Shown here: piece by piece, positions 49,608 through 60,264 of the stretch
Layout of the letters: each line of letters begins with the position of its first letter
Numbering within the stretch: the stretch's first letter is position 1
NCBI RefSeq assembly: GCF_014930455.1
Contig: NZ_JAAIYO010000001.1
Coordinates: 1,240,001-1,304,000 of the forward strand
Length of the DNA stretch: 64,000 bases
Source of the DNA: Corallococcus soli
GTDB taxonomy: Bacteria; Myxococcota; Myxococcia; Myxococcales; Myxococcaceae
Direction of reading: 5' to 3'
Notes under the pieces: generated by a model
Databases searched by the model: none
Seen by the model: only the letters and a program-made list of their open reading frames with translations
What the model was told of the DNA's origin: nothing
Made by a program: the position numbers and the translations under genes

Positions 49608-51095
49608 ATGGGGCTCGCCATCCAGCAGGAGGAGTTCACACCAGAGGAGCACGAGCGGTTCGTGCAGCGGCTCGCGGAGGGCCTGGAGGCCCTGCGGGCG
49701 CTGCTGCGCCGTCCCGGCTTCGGCGTGGGGCCCACGACGATGGGCGCGGAGCTGGAGGTGTACCTGGTGGACGGCGCGGGCCACCCGCTGCCGGTGAACC
49801 AGCAGGTGCTGGCGCAGTCCAGGGATGAGCGGCTGACGCTGGAATTGAACCGCTTCAACATGGAGATGAACGTGCGGCCCTCGCTGCTGGCGGGGCGGCC
49901 GTTCACCGCGCTGCGGGCGGAGTTCGAGGACGTGCTGAAGGAGCTGGGGCGCGCGGCGGCGACGCAGGGCGCGCGCGTGGCGGCCGTCGGCATCCTGCCC
50001 ACGCTGCGGCAGGCGGACCTGGGCAAGGGGGCGCTCACGCAGCAGCCGCGCTACCGGGCCCTGAACGCGGCCATCCGCAAGCGGCGGGGGGGGCCCTTCC
50101 ACGTGGCCATCGCGGGCGACGACACGCTCAACCTCGCCTGGGACGACGTGACGCTGGAGGGGGCGAACACGTCGCTCCAGTTCCACCTGCGCGTGGCGCC
50201 GGAGGACTTCGCGCGCGTGTACAACGCCGCGCAGCTGGCCACGGCGCCGGTGCTGGCGGCGTCGGGCAATTCGCCGCTGTTCCTGGGCAAGCGCCTCTGG
50301 GAGGAGACGCGCGTGGCGCTCTTCCAGCAGGCCACCGACGACCGGGGCGAGGGCGGGGACGACGTGGCCCACCTGCACCCGCGCGTGACGTTCGGCCACG
50401 GCTGGGTGCGCGAGGGCGTGCACGAGCTGTTCGCCGAGGCCGTGGCGCTCTACCCGCCCCTGCTGCCGGTGATGGGCGCCGAGTCCCCCCTGGAGGTCGC
50501 CGCCGCGGGGGGCGTGCCGGAGCTGGGCGAGCTGCGGCTGCACCAGGGCACGGTCTGGTGCTGGAACCGGGCCATCTATGATCCGCACGGCGAAGGCCAC
50601 GTGCGCATCGAGCTGCGCGCGCTGCCGGCGGGCCCGACGGTGGTGGACATGGTGGCCAACGGGGCGTTCCTGCTGGGGCTGACGCTGGGCCTGGCGGAGC
50701 GGGTGGACGCGCTCCTGCCGGCGCTGCCCTTCTGGCAGGCGCGGCGCAACTTCAAGCAGGCGGCGAGGGTGGGCCTGGACGCGGTGATGCTGTGGCCGGC
50801 GGAGGTCGCGCCTAGCCCCCGCCCCGTGCCGGTGGTGGACCTGGTGAAGCAGCTGCTGCCGGTGGCCCGGCGCGGCCTGACGGAGCACGGGGTGGATCCG
50901 GAGGAGGCGGACGCGATGCTGGACGTCATCGCCCAGCGGGTGGCCGTGCGGCGCACCGGGGCGCGCTGGCAGCGGGAGGTGCTGGCGAAGCTGGAGGCCC
51001 ACATGCCCCGGCAGGACGCGCTGGCGGCCCTGCTGGAGCGCTACCTCCAGCACGCGGAGGAGGGGCTGCCGGTGCACACGTGGCCCGTGGACTGA
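49608..51095 (+). CDS. Glutamate-cysteine ligase family protein
   Basis: 495 residues from the ATG at 49608. The GCS2-type carboxylate-amine ligase fold is indicated by TMGAELEVYLVD near 45, LTLELNRFNMEMN with the Glu and Asn of the metal/ATP site, ASGNSPLFLGK, and HVRIELRALPAGPTVVDMVAN. Family members join glutamate to an amine (for example cysteine) with ATP. Whether this is a true glutathione-pathway enzyme is not shown, and no glutathione synthetase gene lies beside it. Confidence 0.85.
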   Translation: MGLAIQQEEFTPEEHERFVQRLAEGLEALRALLRRPGFGVGPTTMGAELEVYLVDGAGHPLPVNQQVLAQSRDERLTLELNRFNMEMNVRPSLLAGRPFTALRAEFEDVLKELGRAAATQGARVAAVGILPTLRQADLGKGALTQQPRYRALNAAIRKRRGGPFHVAIAGDDTLNLAWDDVTLEGANTSLQFHLRVAPEDFARVYNAAQLATAPVLAASGNSPLFLGKRLWEETRVALFQQATDDRGEGGDDVAHLHPRVTFGHGWVREGVHELFAEAVALYPPLLPVMGAESPLEVAAAGGVPELGELRLHQGTVWCWNRAIYDPHGEGHVRIELRALPAGPTVVDMVANGAFLLGLTLGLAERVDALLPALPFWQARRNFKQAARVGLDAVMLWPAEVAPSPRPVPVVDLVKQLLPVARRGLTEHGVDPEEADAMLDVIAQRVAVRRTGARWQREVLAKLEAHMPRQDALAALLERYLQHAEEGLPVHTWPVD

Positions 51096-51214
51096 GCGCG
51101 GGCCGGAGCAGGGCGGGGCGGACCCGGGGGGCCCTTGTCTGGACAAGGGCGTCGCGGTGAATATGGCGGTCATCCTGGTCGTCAGCCTGCGGGCCACGCG
51201 CCACGCGCTGAAGG

Positions 51215-52693
51215 GTGCCGTCTTCCGTGATTGCCTCCACCTCCCCGTCGTTTCGCTCCGGCCTCCGCCGGAAGTTCCTCCTCATGCCGCTGCTCCTGCT
51301 GGCGAGCACCGTGACGGCGTGCTCCACCCTCCGGGGCAAGGCCAATGACCTGGCGGAGAAGGGCCGCTTCATCGAAGCCGCCGAGCTGTACGTGAAGGTC
51401 GTCGAGGATTCACCCAATGACACGTCGCTGCGCGCCTCGCTGGACGACCTGCGCTGGCGCGGCCTGTCGCAGCTGCTCACCGGGTCGAGGCAGGCCCGGC
51501 TGGAGGGCAGGGACGAGGACGCGGAGCGGAACCTGGAGCAGTTCCTCGCCTACAAGGTGAAGTGGAACTCCAAGCTGGACGGCGGCATGGAGAGCTCGCT
51601 CCTGGAGGAGATGGCGGGCACGCACCAGCACCTGCGCCAGCTCATCGTCGAGCAGGCGAAGCGGGGCAACGCGTTGACGGCGGAGTCGCACCTCAACCGC
51701 AAGCGCGCGCTCCTGGCCCACGCGGAGATGGCGCCCATCCGCCGCGACATGGAGAACGCGGTGCAGCAGGGCGGCGAGGCGACGTGCGCCCGGCTGAAGC
51801 AGACGCCCTCGGACGGCACCGCGCACTGGGCGGAGCTGGTGTCGCGCTACTGCCGGCACTACCGCCAGGACGCGCCCCGGGCGCCGATGTTCCCAGAGGC
51901 GCTGGGCGTTCCCATGTTCCAGGTGTCCGTGGATGGCATCAGCAACGACGTCGTCAAGTATCTGCTGGCACGGATGGCGGGCGCGTTCGAATCCTCGCCC
52001 TGGTATTCGGACGCCTCCTCGCGCCGCGTGCCGCTCACGCTGGAAGGCAGGCTGCGCGTGGACAACAGCAGCCAGCCGGTGTCGCTGACGGCGACGTGGA
52101 CGGAGCAGGTGCCCTACACCGCCCACGAGGACCGCACCGCGACGGCGGAGGTGCCGTACTCGGTGGAGGAGGCGTACGAGGACAAGGGCGTGATGAAGAA
52201 GCGGCTCGTCACCCAGAAGAAGACGGTGGAGTACAAGACGACGGTGGAGGTGACGAAGTACCGCGACGTGTCACGCGCCTTCGAGTACCGCGCGCTGCGC
52301 CGGGAGGTGGAGTACCACTTCGCGGTGGTGGCCCAGGCCGTGCTCCAGGACCAGCACGCGCCCCTGGCGGTGAAGGCGGAGAGGTCGCTGACCGCCTCCG
52401 GCTATGAGCACAACATCACCTTCACCCCGGGCGGCGTGACGCCGCAGAAGTTCGCGCCGCCCAACAAGGAGGGGTGGCTGGACGGCGAGCTCCAGGGCTA
52501 CGAGCAGACCTTCTTCAAGACGCTCCTGGCGCGCTGGCAGGACGCCTTCTGCTCCGCCCCCGCGCTGACCCGCGAGGAGGCCGCCCGCTGCGCCCGCGGC
52601 GGCGCGGAGCTCCCGGGGCACGCGCGGCAGGCCCTGGTGGACACGCTGGGCGACGACGCCGGACAGGTGCACCAGCTGTTCGTCTGGAACTGA
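51215..52693 (+). CDS. Lipoprotein with TPR-like N-terminus, function unknown
   Basis: About 492 residues from a GTG at 51215; a GTG at 51227 is as likely, and an ATG at 51284 would cut into the signal peptide. The lipobox is TVTAC (Cys36), followed by STLRGKANDLAEKG and a TPR-like segment. The middle has beta-rich pieces and an unusual Val/Tyr/Lys/Glu stretch (VPYSVEEAYEDKGVM, KKTVEYKTTVEVTKY). Similar long lipoproteins occur in myxobacteria without a known role. It converges on the LytR-type regulator, 25 bases away. Confidence 0.78.
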   Translation: MPSSVIASTSPSFRSGLRRKFLLMPLLLLASTVTACSTLRGKANDLAEKGRFIEAAELYVKVVEDSPNDTSLRASLDDLRWRGLSQLLTGSRQARLEGRDEDAERNLEQFLAYKVKWNSKLDGGMESSLLEEMAGTHQHLRQLIVEQAKRGNALTAESHLNRKRALLAHAEMAPIRRDMENAVQQGGEATCARLKQTPSDGTAHWAELVSRYCRHYRQDAPRAPMFPEALGVPMFQVSVDGISNDVVKYLLARMAGAFESSPWYSDASSRRVPLTLEGRLRVDNSSQPVSLTATWTEQVPYTAHEDRTATAEVPYSVEEAYEDKGVMKKRLVTQKKTVEYKTTVEVTKYRDVSRAFEYRALRREVEYHFAVVAQAVLQDQHAPLAVKAERSLTASGYEHNITFTPGGVTPQKFAPPNKEGWLDGELQGYEQTFFKTLLARWQDAFCSAPALTREEAARCARGGAELPGHARQALVDTLGDDAGQVHQLFVWN

Positions 52694-52718
52694 GGCGGAA
52701 GGCGGGACGGGGGCGCGC

Positions 52719-53531
52719 TCAGCCCTCGTCCTCCGCGCCCTTGCGCAGCCCCAGCATGCGGCGCAGCTCGCGCGCGGACTGGCGGCTCACCTCCACCGAG
52801 TGTCCCCGCGCCGTGCGCGCCAGGTAGCCGCCCGTCTCCAGCGGCTCCAGGCGCGTCACGTGCGCCAGGTTGAGCAGCGCCCGTCGGTGCACCCGGTGGA
52901 ACTGCTCGGCGGGCAGCTTGTCCGCCAGCTCGTTGAGGGTGAAGTCGGTGAGGAAGTCCCCCTGCGTGGTGAACACCGTGACCAATTCGTCCTCCAGCGA
53001 CGCGTGGGAGATGGCGTCCGGTGACACCAGCACCAGCCCCTGGCGCGTGGGGATGGGCAGCCGCGCGAAGGCGGACCCCATGCCTCCCCCGGTGCCTCCG
53101 GCGGCCGGTGGCGGGACGGCGGTGTTCTTCGCCCGCGAGGCCGGAGCGGCGGCCTGCGCGGGCACCGGCTGCCGCGCCCGGGCGCGCTCCAGCGCCTTCT
53201 GCAGCCGCGCCGCCTCCACGGGCTTGAGCACGTAGTCCACGGCGCCGTGCTCGAAGGCGTTCACCGCGTGCTCCGCGTGGGCGGTGCAGAAGATGACGTG
53301 GGGCCCGCCTTGCGGCAGCAGCGCCATCGCATCCAGGCCGCTCAGGCCCGGCATGTGGATGTCCAGCAGCACCACGTCCACGCCGCCCGCGCGCACCGCG
53401 GCGAGCACCGAGTCCCCGTCCACCGCCTCGCCGCACACGCTCACGTCCGGCAGCGCGGCCAGGAGGCGGGCCAGGCGCTTCCTGGCCAGCAGTTCATCAT
53501 CGGCGATGAGGACGCGCAGCGGCTCTCTCAC
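52719..53531 (-). CDS. LytTR family response regulator
   Basis: 270 residues, GTG start. Receiver domain ~1-125 with Asp57 in VLLDIHMPGLSG and Lys in VLKPVEAARL; a Pro/Ala/Gly linker (~125-155); LytTR DNA-binding domain ~160-262 (LADKLPAEQFHRVHRRALLNL, RTARGHSVEVSRQ). It is translated right after the sensor kinase: the start overlaps the kinase stop by four bases (GTGA). LytTR regulators bind paired direct repeats; no target is apparent here. Confidence 0.94.
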   Translation of the reverse strand: MREPLRVLIADDELLARKRLARLLAALPDVSVCGEAVDGDSVLAAVRAGGVDVVLLDIHMPGLSGLDAMALLPQGGPHVIFCTAHAEHAVNAFEHGAVDYVLKPVEAARLQKALERARARQPVPAQAAAPASRAKNTAVPPPAAGGTGGGMGSAFARLPIPTRQGLVLVSPDAISHASLEDELVTVFTTQGDFLTDFTLNELADKLPAEQFHRVHRRALLNLAHVTRLEPLETGGYLARTARGHSVEVSRQSARELRRMLGLRKGAEDEG

Positions 53532-54583
53532 GTGAGGACTCCGGGTTGGGGGCCCCGGCGGGGCAGGGTGACGGTGACACGGGTGCGCCCGTCCGCGCTG
53601 TCCAGCGCCAGCACCGCCTGGCCGCCGTACGCGAGCGCCAGCCGGCGCTCCACGGTGGGCAACCCCACGCTGCCCTCGCGCGGCCCCTTGGAGGTGCCGG
53701 GGTTGTCGATGGACACCTCCACCCCCCCGTCGCGCGCCACCACGTCCACGCGCAGCGGCCCCCGGTGCCCGGACGCCGGCCCGTGCTTCACCGCGTTCTC
53801 CGCGAGCGGCAGCAGCAGGAGCGGCGGCACGGGCACGTCACCCACGCCGTCCGCCACCGTCATGCCCAACTGGAACAGCTCCGGGTCGCGCAGCAGGTGC
53901 AGCTCGAACAGCGTGCGCATCAGCTCCAGCTCCTGGGACAGCGGCCAGGTGACGCTGCGCACGCCCGCGAGCACCGAGCGCAGCATCGTGGACAGGCGCA
54001 GCACGGCGGCCTCCGCGACGGCGCCGTCCTCGCGGCACCACTCCGCGATGGCGTTGAGCGTGTTGAAGAGGAAGTGCGGATCCAGGTGGCTGCGCAGGGC
54101 CAGCAGCTGCGCCTGCTCGGCCTCCCAGGCGAAGCGGGTGGCGCGCGCTCGCTCCCGGTGCAGCGTCTCCTCGAAGCCGATGTCCCGCCCCAGGCCCCAG
54201 CCGGCCACGAGGAACAGGCCGCCGCAGACGGCCAGGTTGTACGGCTCCGACAGGAACGTGGGCAGCATCTGGGTGACGCGGGGCAGGGCGTAGCCCACCG
54301 ACAGCACCACGCCGCTGCCCACCGCCCCGTAGAGCAGCAGGCGGATGCCGCCGTGGCTCAGGTCCAGCCCCTCCGGGAACAGCACCCGGTAGGACACCGG
54401 CGCGACGGCGACGCACAGCAGGCACAGCAGGAGGCCCAGCCAGAACGCGTTTGGATCCACGCTCCAGCGCACCTGGGCCGCCAGCAGCGGCAGCGACACC
54501 AGGACGATGGGGGCCAGCCGCCACGGCGCGACGAGGGCGCGCAGCGTGGCGCGAACGATGGACCCTTCCGACGTCTCCGACAT
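53528..54583 (-). CDS. LytS-type membrane sensor kinase
   Basis: 351 residues from the ATG at 54583. Four to five membrane helices in the first ~130 residues, then the His_kinase domain with His170 in LRSHLDPHFLFNTLNAIAEW and the HATPase end (LLLPLAENAVKHGP, GVEVSIDNPG, REGSVGLPTVERRL). The 170-region PHFLFN motif is the hallmark of LytS/YehU kinases. It is coupled to the LytTR regulator. The open frame continues upstream but has no coding character there; a separate small ORF starts 31 bases before it. Confidence 0.92.
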   Translation of the reverse strand: MSETSEGSIVRATLRALVAPWRLAPIVLVSLPLLAAQVRWSVDPNAFWLGLLLCLLCVAVAPVSYRVLFPEGLDLSHGGIRLLLYGAVGSGVVLSVGYALPRVTQMLPTFLSEPYNLAVCGGLFLVAGWGLGRDIGFEETLHRERARATRFAWEAEQAQLLALRSHLDPHFLFNTLNAIAEWCREDGAVAEAAVLRLSTMLRSVLAGVRSVTWPLSQELELMRTLFELHLLRDPELFQLGMTVADGVGDVPVPPLLLLPLAENAVKHGPASGHRGPLRVDVVARDGGVEVSIDNPGTSKGPREGSVGLPTVERRLALAYGGQAVLALDSADGRTRVTVTLPRRGPQPGVLT

Positions 54584-54614
54584 GCTGGAGCGGAAGGCTA
54601 CACCGTCCGGCCGC

Positions 54615-54728
54615 CTAGCGCCGGGGGACGGGCGCCGGGACCAGGTCCAGGACGAGCGTCCCGGCGAGGAGGGCCGGGAAGAAGAGGACGGCGAGCACGA
54701 ACAGGAGCGGCGAGCGCAGTGAGAACAT
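54615..54728 (-). CDS. Small single-pass membrane protein ORF upstream of the LytS-type kinase
   Basis: 37 codons: ATG at 54728, TAG at 54617-54615. The sequence MFSLRSPLLFVLAVLFFPAL then LLAGTLVLDLVP ends in PRR: a Phe/Leu/Val-rich membrane helix with a basic start. GGAG lies nine bases upstream of the ATG. It is 31 bases before the kinase start on the same strand, so it should be co-transcribed with the sensor pair. A small-protein regulator of the kinase, or a signal, is possible; this is inference from size and position. Confidence 0.55.
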   Translation of the reverse strand: MFSLRSPLLFVLAVLFFPALLAGTLVLDLVPAPVPRR

Positions 54729-54867
54729 GGGGGGTTTCTCCAGTGTCCGTGGAACATGTCCACGCACTCTGTCAGCGCCCCAGGGGCCCTCCAGGGAGGG
54801 TTGCGCCAGGCCGTCGGGGAATGGGGCTGAGCGGTCGCTCCCGAGCCGCTGGCCGCTCCCCCGTCGG

Positions 54868-57025
<2,158 letters not shown>

Positions 57026-57186
57026 TCGCCCGCCCCTGAAGGCCCGGTGTCTGGCTTTGAACGGGCCCGGGGGCGCGAGGGCAGGCAGGCAGCCCCCGGG
57101 GACGGGGCCTTCCCTGGCGCTCGGCCGACTTCGTCCCCATCTCGACGGCGCAAGGGGTCGGTGGTCGAGGACGGCTGGGGGATGCG

Positions 57187-59592
57187 ATGGGGCGGCGGTA
57201 TCTGCCGGTGGCGTGGGTGGCGGCGTGTGTGGTGGCCTGCGGTTCGGGGGGCCCGGTCCCGTCGGACGGACAGGGCGCCGTGACGGCGCCGGGAGACGAA
57301 GCGCCTCCCACGGCCCCGCCGCCGGTGACGCCCCCTCCTGACGAAACACCGCCCCCGTCCGAGCCGCCTCCGGATGAGACACCCGGCGAAGCGCCGCCGC
57401 CCGGGGAGCCGCCTCCCGAGGAGCCGCCGCCCGCCCTGACGACCTGCGCGCCAGAGCCCGTGGACGAGGCGTCCCTGCCCGCGGCCGAGCGCGAGGCCCG
57501 CCGCGCCTACGCGTGCACCGGCATCGCGCTGGAGGGCTCGGTGGTCTCCATGACGGGCGCCCCGGTCGCGAACGTCACGGTCCAGGTGGGTGACGCGCGG
57601 GCGCGCACGGACGCGCAGGGGCGCTTCCGCTTCCCCGTGCTGCCCCGGCACAACCGGTTGCTCCAGGTGGACGCGGAGGGCTTCCGTCCGGCCGTGGTCG
57701 CGGTGGCGCTGCGCCGGGGCCTGTCCCAGACGCGCGTCACGTTGCCGCCGGTGCGGCTGTCCCCGAAGGAGGGCGGCGTGCGGATGCTCTTCGCGGGGGA
57801 CGTGTCGCTGGGCCGGCGCTTCCTGGATCCGGACGACACCACGCCCCGCGACCGGCTGCCGCCGGACGACCCCGCGGCGCTCATCCGCGTGTCGGAGCCG
57901 CTGCCGGGCACGAAGGCGGTCTTCACCCACGTCCGGCCCTTCTTCCAGGCCGCGGACTTCCGGGCGGTGAACCTGGAGACGCCGGTGACGGACTCGCCCA
58001 CGACGCCCCACGACGACAAGGCCTATGCGTTCTTCACGCTGCCCGGCTCGCTGCCCGCGCTGCCGTGGCTGGGCGTGGACTACGTGAGCCTGGGCAACAA
58101 CCACGTCTATGACTACCTGGCGCCGGGGCTGGACGACACGCTCGCGCACGTCGCCGCGACGGGCATGGCCTACAGCGGCGCGGGCCGCGATGAGACGGAG
58201 GCCTTCGTCCCGGCGCGCGTGCCGCTGGCGGGCTCCAGCTACAGCCTGGTGTCCATGTGCTCCATCACGGGCAGCGCGCATGAGCAGCAGTACGTCGCGG
58301 GCCCGAACCAGGGCGGAGCGGCGGACGCGCGGGACACGTCGCGGGTGACGTCGCTGCTCGGCGCCGAGCGCGCCCAGGGCCGCGTCCCGGTGGCGGTGCT
58401 CCACACGGGCGTCGAGTACAGCGTGCGGCCCTCCGCCCCCACGGCGCAGCGGATGCGCGACATGGTGGACGCGGGCGCGAAGCTCGTCATCGCGCACCAC
58501 CCGCACATCCCCCAGGGCTTCGCGCGCTACAAGGGCGTGCTGATGGCGCAGTCGCTGGGCAACTTCGCCTTCGACCAGGACCGCATGGAGACGATGGTGG
58601 GCCTGCTCGCGGAGGTGGAGGCGACGGGCGCGCGCGTGGACCGGGCCCGCGCGGTGCCCGTGTACATCGAGGACTACCGCCCCCGGCCCCTCGCGGGCGA
58701 CCTGGCGGACGCCTTCCTGCGAAACCTCTCGGAGCTCTCCCGCGAGGGGGGCGTGGCGCTGGTGCCGCAGCCTTCCTGGGGCGAGCTGCTCCCCGCGGGC
58801 CAGCAGGCGGCGGTGGGCGAGCGCACCGTGGACGTGCCGGTGACGGTGGACGCCAGCGGCCGCGCCACGGTGGACCTGCGCGCCCTGCGCCACGAAGGGG
58901 AGTCCGTCGCGGTGGCACAGCTCACCGGCGGGACGGCGCCCACGGGCGTGAAGCTCAAGGCAGGACGCGACGTGCTCCTGCACGGCGACTTCGAGGACCA
59001 CGACGTGGACGACGACGCCAACGAGGCGCCGCGCTGGGGCGTGGGCAACGGCGCGGGCTACGTGTGCCAGGACGGGCCGCGCCGGGGCGCCGCGGCGCTC
59101 TGCCAGCGCAAGGGCGCCGTGCCGCTGGTCAACCGCTTCCGGCCGCCGGGCTTCGCGGAAGGGCCCCCCAACCGCGACCTCACGGCGGTGGCGTGGGTGA
59201 AGGGTCGGGGCGGCGGCGCCTTCTGGGTGGGCGTGCAGTACCTGCCCGTGGAGTCCTATTCACTCTTCGGGGAGCAGACGCTGCTGCGCCACGACGGCGG
59301 CACGTTCGACTGGAAGCAGGTGTCCGAGGACCTGCGCTTCCCGGCGGATCCGCCCCGGCCGAACCTCTGGAACGCGCCCTGGGCCCTCAACCTCACGCTC
59401 CACACCGCGTCCCCGAAGACGGGGCAGGGCGTGACGGTGGTGGACGACCTGGCGCTGGTGGCCTGGGAGCGTCAGGCGCCCGGCGCGACGCTCACGCTGG
59501 AGACGCCGCATGCGCGGGACTTCGTGCGGGTGGAGGCTCCTGCGGGCACGTACACGCTGCGCGTCACCTTCCGCGAGCACCGCGTGCCCTGA
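57187..59592 (+). CDS. CapA-like (poly-gamma-glutamate synthesis metallophosphatase) lipoprotein with additional domains
   Basis: 801 residues. Lipobox VVAC, Cys18, then a Pro/Glu/Asp-rich linker (~35-88). Residues ~110-170 resemble a CarboxypepD_reg beta sandwich. The CapA domain runs ~195-545: LFAGDVSLGR, VNLETPV, SLGNNHVYDYL, VLHTGVEYS and AHHPHIPQGF give the metallophosphoesterase-type site seen in CapA. The last ~200 residues are beta-rich, with the look of a carbohydrate-binding module. CapA takes part in polyglutamate or capsule export in other bacteria; here no capB/capC is nearby, so its job is open. It lies between csgA and pdxH. Confidence 0.88.
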   Translation: MGRRYLPVAWVAACVVACGSGGPVPSDGQGAVTAPGDEAPPTAPPPVTPPPDETPPPSEPPPDETPGEAPPPGEPPPEEPPPALTTCAPEPVDEASLPAAEREARRAYACTGIALEGSVVSMTGAPVANVTVQVGDARARTDAQGRFRFPVLPRHNRLLQVDAEGFRPAVVAVALRRGLSQTRVTLPPVRLSPKEGGVRMLFAGDVSLGRRFLDPDDTTPRDRLPPDDPAALIRVSEPLPGTKAVFTHVRPFFQAADFRAVNLETPVTDSPTTPHDDKAYAFFTLPGSLPALPWLGVDYVSLGNNHVYDYLAPGLDDTLAHVAATGMAYSGAGRDETEAFVPARVPLAGSSYSLVSMCSITGSAHEQQYVAGPNQGGAADARDTSRVTSLLGAERAQGRVPVAVLHTGVEYSVRPSAPTAQRMRDMVDAGAKLVIAHHPHIPQGFARYKGVLMAQSLGNFAFDQDRMETMVGLLAEVEATGARVDRARAVPVYIEDYRPRPLAGDLADAFLRNLSELSREGGVALVPQPSWGELLPAGQQAAVGERTVDVPVTVDASGRATVDLRALRHEGESVAVAQLTGGTAPTGVKLKAGRDVLLHGDFEDHDVDDDANEAPRWGVGNGAGYVCQDGPRRGAAALCQRKGAVPLVNRFRPPGFAEGPPNRDLTAVAWVKGRGGGAFWVGVQYLPVESYSLFGEQTLLRHDGGTFDWKQVSEDLRFPADPPRPNLWNAPWALNLTLHTASPKTGQGVTVVDDLALVAWERQAPGATLTLETPHARDFVRVEAPAGTYTLRVTFREHRVP

Positions 59593-59601
59593 CGCTTCCG
59601 C

Positions 59602-60183
59602 TCAGGGAAACAACAACTGCGTCTTCCAGCCTTCGCCCTCGCGCAGGTACAGGTTGCGCTCGTGCAGGCGGCTGGCGCGGGCGTGCCAGAACTCGATGCG
59701 CTCCGGCACCACGCGGAAGCCGCTCCAGTGCGGAGGCCGCTCCACCGGCCGGCCCTGGAACCGGGCCTCCACCTCCGCCACGCGCGCGTCCAGCAACGTG
59801 CGCTCCGGCAGTTCCTGGCTCTGGAGGCTGGCCCACGCGCCAATCTGGCTGCCGCGCGGCCGGCTCTGGAAGTACGCGTCCGCCTCCGCGTCCGTCACCT
59901 GCTCCACCCGGCCCTCGATGCGGACCTGCTGCTCCAGGGGCTGCCAGTGGAAGCACAGCGCGGCATGGGGGTGGGCGGTGAGCTGGCGCCCCTTGCGGCT
60001 GTGGAAGTTGGTGAAGAAGACGAAGCCCCGCGCATCGAAGTCCTTGAGCAGCACCACCCGGGCGCTCGGACGGCCCTCGTCGTCCACCGACGCCACCACC
60101 ATGGCGTTGGGGTCCACGGGGATGACCTGTCTTGCCTGGGCGAAGAGGTCGGCGAAGCGCTGGATGGGGTCGGGGGGGATCAT
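59602..60183 (-). CDS. pdxH: Pyridoxamine 5'-phosphate oxidase
   Basis: 193 residues from the ATG at 60183; an ATG at 60198 is possible. FMN enzyme oxidising pyridoxine or pyridoxamine 5'-phosphate to PLP. Motifs: AMVVASVDDEGRPSARVVLL, FFTNFHSRKGRQL for FMN binding, YFQSRPRGSQIGAWAS, and the C-terminal IEFWHARASRLHERNLY. A flavoprotein of this family (FprA) is known near csgA in M. xanthus; this is probably its counterpart. It converges on the CapA-like gene. Confidence 0.95.
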   Translation of the reverse strand: MIPPDPIQRFADLFAQARQVIPVDPNAMVVASVDDEGRPSARVVLLKDFDARGFVFFTNFHSRKGRQLTAHPHAALCFHWQPLEQQVRIEGRVEQVTDAEADAYFQSRPRGSQIGAWASLQSQELPERTLLDARVAEVEARFQGRPVERPPHWSGFRVVPERIEFWHARASRLHERNLYLREGEGWKTQLLFP

Positions 60184-60264
60184 CACGCGCCGCACCATAG
60201 GAAACCCCACCCCGCCGCGCACGTTCGCGGTTGACTCCCCGTCTGGACTCGCAATGGTGTGTCC

